A stretch of DNA of 64,000 bases from Acetobacter lambici (GTDB lineage Bacteria > Pseudomonadota > Alphaproteobacteria > Acetobacterales > Acetobacteraceae). The notes under the pieces were generated by a model. The model saw only the letters and a list, made by a program, of their open reading frames with translations, had not been told where the DNA came from and did no database searches. The position numbers and the translations under genes were made by a program. Shown one piece after another: positions 54,101 to 63,488 of this stretch. The stretch lies in NCBI RefSeq assembly GCF_011516885.1, contig NZ_WOTD01000001.1, forward strand, positions 124,001 through 188,000, given 5' to 3'. Position 1 is the first letter of the stretch; every line of letters begins with the position of its first letter.

Positions 54101-55323
54101 TCGAGTGTAAATACAACAGGCATGCCCGGCTCGGCGGGTTTGAGCAGGGCGTCCAGCTTAAGCGGGGCCGCCGCCAGCATTGTGGGCGCTTTGCCGGGCA
54201 GACGCAGCCCATCGGCTGTAAGCAGGAGGTGAAGTTGCTCGGCCAGTGCGCTGGCGTTCCCGCCCTCCCCTGCAAAACGAACATTCAGTGTGCCAACCTG
54301 CACGCCCGATGCGGCCAGTTGGTCCACATCCAGTTGCGCCGTGCCGTGTGGTGCGGCCATTTTGCCGTTCAGGCGGGCAGCAAGGCGCACGGCCTGCCAG
54401 CCTATATCCGGCGTAAGGCTAAGTTGCGGAGACTGGGCGGAAAGCTCCAGACTGGCCAGTTGTTGCCCAAGCAGGTCCAGCGTGCCCCGCGCGCGTGCAC
54501 TTATGGCTCCGGCCGAGGCATCAAACGCCAAAGTGGTGGCCGTAACCGGGCCTTGCATGTCCAGCTTGATGGCCAAGGGCGCCAGTTGCGGCATACCCAA
54601 CCGTGTGGCGGCAAACCCGTCCGCACCCTCGCGCGCACTCAGGTGCAGGGCCAGCTTGCCCCCACCTGTTGCCGTAGCAAGGCCGATCTGCCCCGCCTGA
54701 TCGAGCCGCGTGACCTGCAAGGCAATATCCGACTGGGGGAGTCTGGGCAGGCTTAACCCGTTAATCACCGGGTCAATATTGGCAAGCCTGCCGTGACCAC
54801 TCACCCGAAAGCTGGCGGCCTGCCCGGCAAGGGGCGCGCCCACATTAATCCGCCCAACCTCCAGTTTGCGAATATCCACTCCCAATCGCAATGCGGATGG
54901 AGCGGACGGGGCCACCGGAGTCGGCTGCGGTGCGGCATCGGACACGGGCAGGCGCGGAATATCTAGTTCGCCTGCGGTAAAGGCGTAAATTTTTGCCTGC
55001 CGCCACACCATGGCCAGAGGCGACCAGTCCAGTCGTACGTCCTGAAGTGTAAGCCACGCCCCCTGCCTGTCGTGGATGGCAAGGGTTGCAACATGCAGAT
55101 TATCTGGAAAACGCCCGGACAACCCCGTGAGCGTCACCATGCCCCCGGTCAGGGATTCGGTCTGGCGGACCAGCATCCGCCGCCCTGGTCCCGTATTGGC
55201 CCCTACCAGCAGGACCGTTGTCGCCAGCGCACCAATACCCAGCAGCGAACCAGCGGCAATAAGCGCAAAACGGCCAGCACGCCGCCATAGGCTGCGCTGG
55301 GGGGCGGGTGTAGCATCCGGCAT
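51112..55323 (-). CDS. tamB: TamB-family translocation and assembly module protein
   Basis: TamB spans the periplasm from an inner-membrane anchor and works with TamA in outer-membrane assembly or phospholipid transport. The 1403-residue product has an N-terminal membrane helix (FALIAAGSLLGIGALATTVL), a very long repetitive beta region of Ala/Leu/Gly/Thr-rich strands typical of AsmA-like lipid bridges, and the conserved DUF490 C-terminal domain (NLAGISLNFTKG-type segment FDLAGISLNFTKGRVGF, PQDQVLAMLLFGTDARSLSA, ending SSVGLLWQYRY). The start at 55323 shares its A with the tamA stop (TAATG). The C-terminal aromatic ending matches the family. Confidence 0.94.
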   Translation of the reverse strand: MPDATPAPQRSLWRRAGRFALIAAGSLLGIGALATTVLLVGANTGPGRRMLVRQTESLTGGMVTLTGLSGRFPDNLHVATLAIHDRQGAWLTLQDVRLDWSPLAMVWRQAKIYAFTAGELDIPRLPVSDAAPQPTPVAPSAPSALRLGVDIRKLEVGRINVGAPLAGQAASFRVSGHGRLANIDPVINGLSLPRLPQSDIALQVTRLDQAGQIGLATATGGGKLALHLSAREGADGFAATRLGMPQLAPLAIKLDMQGPVTATTLAFDASAGAISARARGTLDLLGQQLASLELSAQSPQLSLTPDIGWQAVRLAARLNGKMAAPHGTAQLDVDQLAASGVQVGTLNVRFAGEGGNASALAEQLHLLLTADGLRLPGKAPTMLAAAPLKLDALLKPAEPGMPVVFTLDHPVLALSGKVRVQAPQNGTLSLSVPDLLPLGEAAGVPLRGHADVNAQFDRPLHPQDDTHLVANGILAITGGQAQAAGLLGPDGRFALAAAMHPLPAQGNMPAGQQIDLSSLTLAGQALAAAVQGHVQTGRTVDMTANISLPALEKLAPNLRGDTNIALAVKGPLQDFVATLEAKANLGTATMPKGALALDATVAHLPTAPQGTLALEGTLDRAPALLEAAFGQAADGKRHLDLQKLAWNSTKGQGALTLAPKEVVPQGNLDLTIGKLADYSPLVGQKIAGSMAASVTTSMVADKPVVALKLKGNVVTPTIRVGSIALAGSVTDPVAHPTPDMTLRLGGIAVAGVSGQALLSAKGPDTAMLLSAQVGPASWSGSPLALNTQALLNLPDKHLKLQKLSATAKQETLNLQAPVLVSFGDTLGIDRLRAVLGTPGSQPATLDVAGRIKPSLSVTADIRNVTPALAHPFMPDLHATGVVSLSAKLSGALDKPEGKVQVRGSNLRMADSSAAASVPAMEVDATANLARTLAQIQVNASAGSKLGLQVRGSAPLSKTGQMDLRADGHLDLSIANGILGAQARQAQGQVQMALQVRGSPAAPAVTGAIDLINADFQDFSQGFHLSAINGRVVGARDRIVIQSLSAKAGDGTLGGSGFVGVAMPGLPIDLHLFAQNARPVSSDLLTAVLNADITVRGQVRTRMDVVGGVDLQRVEINIPNSLPASIARLDIIRPGEEKQRVEEAKASSTHQSVIGLDLKLTSPGKFFVRGHGLDAEMAGRLMVTGTTQAPIVTGGFDLKRGNFDLAGISLNFTKGRVGFNGSGVGHQLDPTLDFEADRAVEGQTAMLKVGGYASAPKISFDSMPALPQDQVLAMLLFGTDARSLSATQMVEVGTALATLTGLTTFDPMGTLRKTLHLDRLAVGGGSGVGNGGSSVEAGKYVMKGVYVGAKQATSGSGTQAQVQVDLTNHLKLNTTVGTGGSVTGFTTPENDPGSSVGLLWQYRY

Positions 55324-57260
55324 TAAAATGTTTCCCCCAGCCCAATATACAGGTCCCACGTATCCCCACGTGGTGCACGGTTAAGCGGCACTGCCACATC
55401 CAGCCGGACTGGTCCAATGGGGGTGTAATACCGCACACCACCGCCTGCACCCACGCGCAGGGTGCCGGTAAAGGGCATGCTGCTGCTCCCCACCTGCCCT
55501 GCATCCGCAAAGGCGGCCATGCCAAAGCTTTTGAACAGCCGCTGCCTGTATTCCACCGTTCCCGCATCCAGCGAGGTGCCGCCAATGGCGTATTTGGTGT
55601 GGCCATATTGCGGCCCCACCCCCTGCCAGCGGTAGCCTCGCACCGTGGCACTGCCCCCTGCATACATGCGCTGATCAGGCGGGATGTCCCACGTACCAGC
55701 CCCCTGAATGCTGCCAATAGTCCCACGAAAAGCCAGAATACTGCGCCCCGGACGGCTTATGCCCAGCTTATGCAGGTCCACATAGGTGGAGGCCGTTGCG
55801 TTCATGATTGTAAAGAACGACGTGCCCGCCCCCTTGCTCCCCAGAGAGACCGATGGGGTTACATTGATGTTCGCGCGCACACCATGCGTTGCGGGTTCTA
55901 TGGGGTTACCCACCCCCGTATTGTCATACATGCCCGAAAGTGGTGCCGAAAGAATGGTGTAACTGCGGGTTACGCCAAACTGCTCAATACTTTCCTGTTC
56001 CGCGGCAAGGCCAAAATTGCCATTCCAGTTTTTGGCCAACGGGCGGGTTATGCCCCCACGCAGCAGCAGCGCCGTCTGCCGGTAAGACCAGAACAACTGG
56101 CGTAGTCCTTCTATGCGGGCATTCAGGTTCTGTTTGCTTTCCAAAAAGTCCGGTTTGAAAAAATCGGCATACACATCATACCCAAGCCCCTGCTGGGCGG
56201 ACCCGCCAAGGCCCGTAATCAGGGCGGTCAGGCGCAGGCGCTCGGCATTACCCAGCAGGTTGTTGTGGGTCCACATTGCCCCCACACGTGCACCAAGGTC
56301 CGTGGAATACCCAAGCTCCGCCCCAATGGAGTGGCGCTTGCCCTCCTGAAACAAAAAGTCCAGCGGCATGGTGCCGTTGACCGCCTTATTGGAGGCATCT
56401 TTGACCGTAACGTTGGAAAATACACCCAGCGTGGTCAGGTCCTGCCGGGCGGCTTCTATGCGGGATGGCTGGTAAAGCTGGCCCTCATGCACAGTCAACC
56501 GCCTGCGCACGAACGATTCATGCACCTGCTTAAGCCCGTCCATGTTGATCTTGCCAATATCCAGTATGGGGCCGGGCACAACGGGGTACACAATGTCCAA
56601 CGTTTTGGTGGCCGGGCGCAGATAGGCCATGGGTTTGTCCACCTGTGCCAGCGCATGCCCGCTCTCACGCAGGGCTTCAAGCAGGCGGCCACCTGCCGCC
56701 AGCACGTCCGCCGCTATGGCGGGTTGACCTGTGTGCAGGCCAAACGCTTTTTGCTGTGCGTCGGTCAGTTGTGGTGCCACGCCGGTTGCACTTTCCACCA
56801 GCTTGACCGACCCCACATGGAATAGCGGGCCTTTATCGACCTTGACGGTAATATCCACTTTTTCGTGCGCTGGAACGGCTCCGATCCATGTGGCCAGAGC
56901 GGTGGACATGCCATCCATGGCAATACCCTGCTTGCCACTGCGGAGCATGATATGCACCGTGCCATCATAATAGCCGCAACTTTCCAGCGCGCCGCGCAGG
57001 CGGTCATACTCGTTCCGAACACGCCCGGCCAACGCAAACGGACCAACCGCGCGTGTGGATTGCAGGCTTAACAGGTCCGACGAGGTCTTGAGCGCGGTAT
57101 CCAGATCACTCTGCCCTGTGGGGTCCAGACTTGTCACATAGGGCTGCGGGTCCGCCGCATGTGCGCCGCATGTTAACGCGCTCCATAGCGCCGCTCCAGC
57201 CAGAAGGCGATTCGCGGTGCCTGTATACCTGCCAAATATATTGCGGTTGTAAACGGCCAC
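55323..57260 (-). CDS. tamA: TamA-family outer-membrane protein (Omp85/BamA superfamily)
   Basis: The 645-residue product has a signal peptide (LLAGAALWSALTCGAHAADP), three POTRA-like domains (about residues 50-300; GRVRNEYDRLRGALESCGYY, VRRRLTVHEGQLYQPSRIEA, ARQDLTTLGVFSNVTV) and a C-terminal Omp85 beta-barrel with the ERVRGYRWQG-type lid motif seen as GSATVRGYRWQGVGPQYGHT and the PVRLDVAVPLNRAP strand, ending GLGETF. It starts with GTG. It is coupled to tamB by TAATG and together they make the TAM machine. Confidence 0.94.
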   Translation of the reverse strand: MAVYNRNIFGRYTGTANRLLAGAALWSALTCGAHAADPQPYVTSLDPTGQSDLDTALKTSSDLLSLQSTRAVGPFALAGRVRNEYDRLRGALESCGYYDGTVHIMLRSGKQGIAMDGMSTALATWIGAVPAHEKVDITVKVDKGPLFHVGSVKLVESATGVAPQLTDAQQKAFGLHTGQPAIAADVLAAGGRLLEALRESGHALAQVDKPMAYLRPATKTLDIVYPVVPGPILDIGKINMDGLKQVHESFVRRRLTVHEGQLYQPSRIEAARQDLTTLGVFSNVTVKDASNKAVNGTMPLDFLFQEGKRHSIGAELGYSTDLGARVGAMWTHNNLLGNAERLRLTALITGLGGSAQQGLGYDVYADFFKPDFLESKQNLNARIEGLRQLFWSYRQTALLLRGGITRPLAKNWNGNFGLAAEQESIEQFGVTRSYTILSAPLSGMYDNTGVGNPIEPATHGVRANINVTPSVSLGSKGAGTSFFTIMNATASTYVDLHKLGISRPGRSILAFRGTIGSIQGAGTWDIPPDQRMYAGGSATVRGYRWQGVGPQYGHTKYAIGGTSLDAGTVEYRQRLFKSFGMAAFADAGQVGSSSMPFTGTLRVGAGGGVRYYTPIGPVRLDVAVPLNRAPRGDTWDLYIGLGETF

Positions 57261-57506
57261 TCTGCCCCGTCTGCCTGTTGCTCAATAAAGTTCATGCGGC
57301 CTGTTGCGCGGCCTTATTTTTGCACGTCTACCCTGCCTATAACCACACCATGACAAAATTTAGGTGCCTCCGCCAAAAAAACCTTCATACACGGTGGATT
57401 GTCCCTTTACCCATCTTCGCGGTATGAGAACGCATGTTTATGTGTTTCTTCCACATTGCTGCCCGCTCCTTGGCCTGTCCGGCCAGTCTCTGGCAGAAGC
57501 AGGACC

Positions 57507-58598
57507 ATGCGCACCAAGCCTGACCAACCTACGCAGCCCCTGCCCTTGGGCACGCCTGCCACCACCGCCCCGATCTCCCCCCTTCCCACATGGGTAGATG
57601 TGCTGTTCCGCCGCGCGGGGGAAGCGCGTTCGGCCCTACGTCTGGCAGGATTGCTGGTATGGGTGCCGCTTTCCGTCGGGTTTGAAGCCTGCCTGCTGCC
57701 TGTGCCCGGCACGGCCAAAATCCGCTGGACGCGGGTTATCTGGGGTGTGCTGTGCCGCATTATTGGCCTGCACATTACAGTAAAGGGCAAACGGGTCGGC
57801 ACGGTCGGGGGCATAAAAGCCCGCAAACGTGGCGAGCGGCCTGTTATCTATATTTCCAACCACATGTCCTGGCTGGACGTGCCTGTGCTTGGCACGCTGC
57901 TGCCCTCTGTTTTTGTGGCCAAGGGAGATATTGAAAAATGGCCGGTCATGGGGTTGGTCTCCCATATCGGACGCACCATTTTTGTCAGCCGCCAGCGCAG
58001 CACCACTGGCCGCGAACGTGACCTGATGATCCAGCGCATGGTGGAGGGAGACAATCTGGTCCTCTTCCCCGAGGGCACATCCTCCGACGGGTCACGCGTT
58101 CTGCCGTTTATGTCCGCTTTTTTTGCCATCGCCAAACTGCCCAAACTCAAGGAAGGCATGGACAAAAGCCTGCTGCCTGTAACCTATGCGCCGGGCATGG
58201 CCCCGCTTATCCAGCCTGTCTCCCTTGTTTACAACCAACTGGAAGGCCTGCCGATCAGCCGTTTCCGCCGTCCGATCTTTTCGTGGTACGGAGACATGGA
58301 TCTGGGGCCGCATGTATGGCAGCTTTTGCAATGGAAGCGCTCGCGCGTAACTGTTGTTCTGCACGAACCACTGGACCCCGACCTGTTCCCCAGCCGCAAG
58401 GCGCTGGCGCAGGCAGCATGGAAGGCCGTGGCCGATGGCTGCGCGGACCTGCGCCAAAACCGCGAGCCACGGATTCAGCCCGGTCGGTTCAACCCAGCCT
58501 CCCTGCCTGCCAATTTTTTGCCCGCGCATATCAAGAAAACAAAACTGCGGCTTGACAGAACCACCTCATTTTTTGCTTCATTGAGAAAGAGGACATAA
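57507..58598 (+). CDS. Lysophospholipid acyltransferase (PlsC family)
   Basis: The 363-residue protein carries the acyltransferase motif YISNHMSWLDVPVLG (H-x4-D), VFVAKGDIEKWPVMGLVSHI, the substrate motif LVLFPEGTSSDGSRVLPF and VLPVTYAPG-like LLPVTYAPGMAPLIQPVSLV. A membrane segment lies near residue 50 (LRLAGLLVWVPLSVGF). It most likely acylates lysophosphatidic acid or another lysolipid; acyltransferases near miaB in alphaproteobacteria are often annotated as 1-acylglycerol-3-phosphate acyltransferases, some acting in ornithine-lipid synthesis (OlsA). The ATG at 57507 follows AGCAGGA. It is followed 203 bp later by miaB on the same strand. Confidence 0.88.
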   Translation: MRTKPDQPTQPLPLGTPATTAPISPLPTWVDVLFRRAGEARSALRLAGLLVWVPLSVGFEACLLPVPGTAKIRWTRVIWGVLCRIIGLHITVKGKRVGTVGGIKARKRGERPVIYISNHMSWLDVPVLGTLLPSVFVAKGDIEKWPVMGLVSHIGRTIFVSRQRSTTGRERDLMIQRMVEGDNLVLFPEGTSSDGSRVLPFMSAFFAIAKLPKLKEGMDKSLLPVTYAPGMAPLIQPVSLVYNQLEGLPISRFRRPIFSWYGDMDLGPHVWQLLQWKRSRVTVVLHEPLDPDLFPSRKALAQAAWKAVADGCADLRQNREPRIQPGRFNPASLPANFLPAHIKKTKLRLDRTTSFFASLRKRT

Positions 58599-58801
58599 CC
58601 AGCGGGTCGCATTCCTGCGCTTCCGTATTGTTCAGGGCAGGAGACCACTCTGTCAGGCACGGCATGGACCTTATTACACACCAATCCCCCCCGCTCACCC
58701 GCAAGCCGTGAGAAAAGAGGCTTGACCTGCGCCGCCTCACGCCTGATGTCCTCTTTCCGCCGCATGGAATGGGCCAGCGGCAGAGCAGAGTGGCAGCCAT
58801 T

Positions 58802-60187
58802 ATGACCCGAACCCCCGACCAGACAGCACCATCACGCGCCCTGCATGTGATTACATGGGGCTGCCAGATGAACGTGTACGACAGTGCACGCATGGGGGAT
58901 GTGCTGCGCCCACTGGGCTACCAGCCGGTGGATACGCCCGATACGGCGGACATGATCATCCTTAACACCTGCCACATCCGTGACCGTGCGGCGGAAAAGG
59001 TTTTTTCCGAACTGGGGCGTCTGCGGCTGATCAAGGAAGCTCGCAAGGCGGAAGGCCAGCAGACCATTATTGCCGTGGCAGGCTGTGTAGCACAGGCCGA
59101 AGGGCAGGAAATTCTGGCCCGCGCCCCGTATGTGGACATTGTGCTCGGCCCGCAGACCTACCACCGCCTGCCCGAAATGGTGGCCCGCGCAGCCCGTGCG
59201 GGCAACGCCATTATCGAAACCGATTTTCCCGCTGAGCAGAAATTCGACTTTCTGCCAGAAGCCGAAGCCCCGCAGACACCGGGCAATTACACAGCCTTCC
59301 TGACAATTCAGGAAGGCTGTGACAAGTTCTGCTCGTTCTGCGTTGTGCCCTACACCCGTGGGGCGGAAAGCAGCCGCAGCGCGCAGTCCGTTCTGGCTGA
59401 AGCACGCCGCATGGCCCAAAGTGGCGTGCGCGAGATCAGCCTGCTGGGCCAGAATGTAAACGCCTATCACGGGATCGGCCCCGATGGCGCGGTATGGGAC
59501 CTGACGCGCCTTGCCTATGCGCTGGCCGAAATTCCCGGTCTGTCACGCATCCGCTACACCACATCCCACCCACGGGATATGGATGATACGCTGATCGCGG
59601 CACACCGGGACCTACCCGCCCTCATGCCGTTCCTGCATCTGCCTGTCCAATCCGGTTCGGACCGCATTCTGCGTGCCATGAACCGTGGCCACACGGCAGA
59701 TGAATACCGCGACCTTGTCCACCGCCTGCGTGCGGCAAGGCCGGACCTTGCCCTGTCCTCCGACTTTATTATCGGCCACCCCGGTGAGACGGACGAGGAC
59801 TTTGAAGCCACCATGCAGCTTGTGCGTGATGTGGGTTTTGCGCTGGCCTATTCCTTTAAATACTCCCCGCGCCCCGGCACCCCGGCCGCGGGAGCGCCCC
59901 TACAGGTGCCCGAGGACGTAAAGGATGCCCGCCTGCAAGCCCTGCAAAAGCTCCTGCGCGAACAGCAGGATGCGTTCAACGCCTCCATGGTTGGCAAGAC
60001 CGTGCCCGTCCTGTTTACTGGCAAAGGGCGTAAGCCCGGGCAGATAACAGGACGCTCACCCTGGCTCCAGCCGGTCCATGTGATCGGCCCTGACCACCTG
60101 ATCGGTCAGACCCTGCCAGTCCGCATAACAGAACGCCTGACAAATTCGCTGGGCGGTATTCTGGAAGAGGAGAATGTTTACGCTTGA
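58802..60187 (+). CDS. miaB: tRNA-2-methylthio-N6-dimethylallyladenosine synthase
   Basis: MiaB is a radical-SAM methylthiotransferase that modifies A37 of tRNAs reading UNN codons. The 461-residue product has the N-terminal cluster cysteines in [37 protein letters not shown] and [12 protein letters not shown], the radical-SAM motif [19 protein letters not shown], and a C-terminal TRAM domain ([19 protein letters not shown]). The ATG at 58802 gives a family-length protein. Its stop overlaps the TTG start of phoH by 4 bases (TTGA), heading the miaB-phoH-ybeY-corC run. Confidence 0.96.
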   Translation: MTRTPDQTAPSRALHVITWGCQMNVYDSARMGDVLRPLGYQPVDTPDTADMIILNTCHIRDRAAEKVFSELGRLRLIKEARKAEGQQTIIAVAGCVAQAEGQEILARAPYVDIVLGPQTYHRLPEMVARAARAGNAIIETDFPAEQKFDFLPEAEAPQTPGNYTAFLTIQEGCDKFCSFCVVPYTRGAESSRSAQSVLAEARRMAQSGVREISLLGQNVNAYHGIGPDGAVWDLTRLAYALAEIPGLSRIRYTTSHPRDMDDTLIAAHRDLPALMPFLHLPVQSGSDRILRAMNRGHTADEYRDLVHRLRAARPDLALSSDFIIGHPGETDEDFEATMQLVRDVGFALAYSFKYSPRPGTPAAGAPLQVPEDVKDARLQALQKLLREQQDAFNASMVGKTVPVLFTGKGRKPGQITGRSPWLQPVHVIGPDHLIGQTLPVRITERLTNSLGGILEEENVYA

Positions 60188-61281
60188 ATACCACGCGCAC
60201 GTCCCCCCCTCCTTCCGTCGCGGTTGCGGAGCTGGTTCAGCCCGTAACTCTGCAATTTGAAAACAATGCGCTACTTGCCCGACTGGTCGGAGACCACGAC
60301 CGGCACCTGCGCTGCCTGGAAGAAGGGCTGGAAGTGGACGTTGCGCGACGCGGCAACCGCATTTCCATCCGTGGTCTGCCAGAGACCACGTCCCTTGCCC
60401 GCACGACCCTTAGCCTGCTGTACCAAAAACTGGCAGCGGGCGAGACCATAGACATCAGCGCAGTAGAGGCGGCCATACGCATGTCCAGAGTGCATGAAAG
60501 CAGACCCACCCTCCCCCTGTCTGTTGCTCCGGCAACCCCCATTGCCAATCAGGACCCGACATGGCCCATTATCCGGCTACGGCAGGGCAACATAGAACCC
60601 CGCTCCCCCGGACAGGCCACCTACATGCGCGCTCTTGCCAGCAAGGAGCTGGTCTTTGGCATTGGCCCCGCAGGTACGGGCAAAACCTACCTTGCCGTGG
60701 CGCAGGCGGTCTCCCTCCTGCTGGCAGGCTCCATTGACCGGATCATCCTCTCCCGCCCGGCGGTGGAAGCGGGCGAGCGACTTGGCTTTCTGCCCGGAGA
60801 TATGAAGGACAAGATCGCCCCCTACCTGCGCCCGCTCTACGACGCCCTGCACGACATGCTCCCCGGCGATCAGGTCATGCGCCGCATGAGTGCTGGCGAA
60901 ATTGAGGTCGCTCCCCTTGCCTTCATGCGTGGGCGAACACTCTCGCACGCATTTGTTATTCTGGATGAAGCCCAGAACACCACCATCGCGCAGATGAAAA
61001 TGTTCCTGACCCGTCTGGGCCCGGGGTCACGCATGGTTGTAACGGGGGATCTGACCCAGATCGACCTGCCGCACGATACACCCTCGGGCTTGCAGGACGC
61101 GGTGGATACGCTTGAAAACGTCAAGGGAATTACCATTTCCCGTTTTGAAGCAGCAGATGTTGTGCGACACAAGCTGGTCGCGCGCATTATTGAAGCTTAT
61201 GATGCAAAAACGACGACGGCTGATAAAAAAGGGCACTCCCGCCACAAGGGCCGTCAGGAGAACAATGGAACCGCGAAGTAG
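60184..61281 (+). CDS. ybeZ: PhoH family ATPase (PhoH/YbeZ)
   Basis: The 365-residue protein is a PhoH-like P-loop ATPase: [20 protein letters not shown] (Walker A), [60 protein letters not shown] (Walker B) and [17 protein letters not shown]-like N-terminal region precedes it. YbeZ works beside the rRNA endonuclease YbeY; its exact role in RNA metabolism is not settled. It starts with TTG inside the miaB stop, and its end overlaps the ybeY start region by about 17 bases. Confidence 0.93.
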   Translation: MNTTRTSPPPSVAVAELVQPVTLQFENNALLARLVGDHDRHLRCLEEGLEVDVARRGNRISIRGLPETTSLARTTLSLLYQKLAAGETIDISAVEAAIRMSRVHESRPTLPLSVAPATPIANQDPTWPIIRLRQGNIEPRSPGQATYMRALASKELVFGIGPAGTGKTYLAVAQAVSLLLAGSIDRIILSRPAVEAGERLGFLPGDMKDKIAPYLRPLYDALHDMLPGDQVMRRMSAGEIEVAPLAFMRGRTLSHAFVILDEAQNTTIAQMKMFLTRLGPGSRMVVTGDLTQIDLPHDTPSGLQDAVDTLENVKGITISRFEAADVVRHKLVARIIEAYDAKTTTADKKGHSRHKGRQENNGTAK

Positions 61282-61807
61282 CCTTGGCCCTGTCTTGACC
61301 CAAGACGTGGCCGACCCGGTGGATACGGACCCGTATCCAGCAGGGTTTCATGATGAGTTGACGCAGGACGTCCCGGACGTGCTGGTCCGGGACGCCCGCT
61401 GGCGCTCCTACGCCCCCACCCCCGAAAAAACCGTGCGCCGTGCCTTGGCGGCGTGCGCGCAATATGGTCTGGAGCCCGGCAGTGTTGTGCTGGCGACTGA
61501 TCGGGAGGTGCGGCTGCTCAATGGCAGGCACCGGGGCAAACACAAGCCAACCAATGTACTGACCTTTGAACCCCCGCCGGGCTATGGTGGGGGGGATATT
61601 ATTCTGGCGCTGGAAACGGTTGTGCGGGAGGCCCGCAAGGCCGGTCGCCCGGTCAGCCACCATCTGGCGCATCTGGTTGTGCATGGCAGCCTGCATCTGG
61701 CAGGTTACGACCACCACCACCCAGGCGAAGCACGGGAAATGGAAATGCTGGAATCCCGCCTGCTTTCCCGCATGAAAGTGCCTAACCCGTGGAAGACCCG
61801 GTCATGA
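61265..61807 (+). CDS. ybeY: Endoribonuclease YbeY
   Basis: YbeY is a metal-dependent RNase for 16S rRNA maturation and 70S quality control. The 180-residue product has the signature VVHGSLHLAGYDHHHPGEAR with the three zinc histidines, and HRGKHKPTNVLTFEPPPGYG with DIILALETVVREARKAG. The ATG at 61265, with CAGGAGAAC ahead, gives an N-terminal extension of about 45 residues containing LTQDV twice (residues 11-15 and 32-36). The gene overlaps phoH at its start and its stop overlaps the next start as ATGA. Confidence 0.93.
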   Translation: MEPRSSLGPVLTQDVADPVDTDPYPAGFHDELTQDVPDVLVRDARWRSYAPTPEKTVRRALAACAQYGLEPGSVVLATDREVRLLNGRHRGKHKPTNVLTFEPPPGYGGGDIILALETVVREARKAGRPVSHHLAHLVVHGSLHLAGYDHHHPGEAREMEMLESRLLSRMKVPNPWKTRS

Positions 61808-62751
61808 GCGAACACGATACTTCAGCCGAACGGGCGGACCCTTCCGGGCGTGGCCTGTTTTCGTTTTTTCAGCGCAAAAAGCCCACAGGCGGGTTGCGTA
61901 GTTCCATTGCAGCCCTTGTGCAGCAGGCCGCCGAAGCAGGGGATGAAACCGCGCCAGACGGCGAAAAACCGGAACTGGACCGGCAGGAACGCGCGCTGAT
62001 CGCCAACATTCTGCGCCTGCGCAATATTTCGGCCGATGACGTTATGGTGCCACGGGCCGATATTGTGGCCATGCCGGTTTCCATCAGTCTGGACGAGGCA
62101 CTGGCCATGATGCGGCGCGAAAACCACTCGCGCATGCCTGTCTACCGTGACCAGTTGGATGACATTGTGGGCATGATCCACGTTAAGGATCTGATTGCCT
62201 ATGTGGGCACCAGCGAGGCGTTCAATCTGGAACCCCTGCTCCGCCAGCCGCTGTTTATTGCCCCGCAGATTCCCGTGCTGGACCTGCTTTTGCAAATGCG
62301 CCAGCGCCATATGCACCTAGCACTTGTGATTGACGAATATGGCGGCATTGACGGTCTGGTCACAATTGAAGACCTGATCGAAACCATTGTGGGCGATATT
62401 TCCGACGAGCATGACGAACCCGAGGCAGTGCTGATTACCCCGCGCCCGGATGGATCGTTTGATGTGGACGCCCGCTGCCCGGTTGAAGAGTTCGAGCAAA
62501 AAATTGGCCCGATTCTGACCGAGAGCGAAAAAGAAGCCGAAATCGAGACCATTGGTGGCCTTGTCTTCCGCATGGCCGGGCATGTACCCACCCGCGGCGA
62601 GGTGCTGACGCACGAAAACGGCTATCTGTTCCGTGTGCTGGATGCGGATGCACGCCATATCCGCCGCGTTCGGGTCCGCAGGCTGCTCAGCGAGGGGGAA
62701 AATGCCTCCGCGCCCCCTGCTCAGGCAGGTCAGCCCTCAACAACAGGTTGA
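61804..62751 (+). CDS. corC: CorC/HlyC family protein with CBS pair
   Basis: The 315-residue cytoplasmic protein has an N-terminal charged region, then ERALIANILRLRNISADDVM, VMVPRADIVAMPV, a CBS-domain pair (LAMMRRENHSRMPVYRDQLD; LLQMRQRHMHLALVIDEYGG) and a C-terminal CorC_HlyC transporter-associated domain (EFEQKIGPILTESEKEAEIE; FRMAGHVPTRGEVLTH). Such proteins influence magnesium and cobalt efflux or membrane integrity. The ATG at 61804 overlaps the ybeY stop (ATGA). The usual next gene, lnt, is not here. Confidence 0.9.
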   Translation: MSEHDTSAERADPSGRGLFSFFQRKKPTGGLRSSIAALVQQAAEAGDETAPDGEKPELDRQERALIANILRLRNISADDVMVPRADIVAMPVSISLDEALAMMRRENHSRMPVYRDQLDDIVGMIHVKDLIAYVGTSEAFNLEPLLRQPLFIAPQIPVLDLLLQMRQRHMHLALVIDEYGGIDGLVTIEDLIETIVGDISDEHDEPEAVLITPRPDGSFDVDARCPVEEFEQKIGPILTESEKEAEIETIGGLVFRMAGHVPTRGEVLTHENGYLFRVLDADARHIRRVRVRRLLSEGENASAPPAQAGQPSTTG

Positions 62752-62820
62752 CGGCGGTTCTTTCTGCCGCCATCCCTGTTCCCAGAATTATGGTCCATTG
62801 ATCGGGAAGGCTTGGTTCTC

Positions 62821-63441
62821 ATGTCCTTTACACGTCGTTCTTTTCTTGTCGCCACGGGTGCCGCACTCACTGCCAACTCATTCCAGAGTGCGGCTTTTGC
62901 GGCCGATGCGCCCGATACGCTCTTTACCCCCCGTGTGCTGGGTAGCCCGGATGCCAAGGTTGTGGTGGAGGAATGGTTCTCCCTGACCTGCATCCACTGC
63001 GCGCATTTTGCGGAAGAGACCTTTCCGCAGGTTAAGAAAAACCTGATCGATACGGGCAAAATCCGTTACGTTTTTCATGACTTCCCCACCGACCAGTTGG
63101 CAACCCTTGCCGCCATGGTTGCCCGCACCCTGCCCGAGGAACGGTACGAACCTTTCTGCTCGGCCGTGCTCTCCAGCCTCGACCGCTGGGCCTATAACAA
63201 CGAGGTCGACCACAAGGCCGAGTTGCAGAAAATGGCCGCCTTTGCTGGCATGCCAGCCGAAACGTTTGAAAAAGCGGTTACGGACCAGAAGCTGCTCCAG
63301 TTCATCATGACCGAACAGAGCGAGGCGCAGGACAAATATAACATTGAGTCCACGCCCACCTTCCGCTTCAACAACAAGGAGCAGGTGTCCAGCGCCCTCT
63401 CCTACGACGATTTTGTCAAATATCTGACCAAGGCAAGCTGA
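62821..63441 (+). CDS. DsbA-family thiol:disulfide oxidoreductase with Tat-type signal
   Basis: The 206-residue protein starts MSFTRRSFLVATGAALTANS; TRRSFL is a twin-arginine export motif and cleavage likely follows SAAFA. The mature thioredoxin fold has the active site FSLTCIHCAHFAEETF (Cys57 and Cys60) and the cis-Pro region NIESTPTFRFNNK. It resembles the DsbA/BdbD and ScsC-like group (Thioredoxin_4). The CIHC dipeptide differs from CPHC of E. coli DsbA, which suggests a less oxidising enzyme or an isomerase-like role. ATG 62821 follows GGTTCTC only weakly. It lies 48 bp before smc, an arrangement common in alphaproteobacteria. Confidence 0.9.
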   Translation: MSFTRRSFLVATGAALTANSFQSAAFAADAPDTLFTPRVLGSPDAKVVVEEWFSLTCIHCAHFAEETFPQVKKNLIDTGKIRYVFHDFPTDQLATLAAMVARTLPEERYEPFCSAVLSSLDRWAYNNEVDHKAELQKMAAFAGMPAETFEKAVTDQKLLQFIMTEQSEAQDKYNIESTPTFRFNNKEQVSSALSYDDFVKYLTKAS

Positions 63442-63488
63442 CTGTTTTTTAACAGTCAGCCCTCCCGACCAGAAAAACACAGATCTGT

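Noticed and set aside
53824-54756. 310-codon frame opposite tamB, and several others along 51-57 kb
   Set aside because: Antisense frames in repetitive GC-rich coding DNA; no start context or domains.
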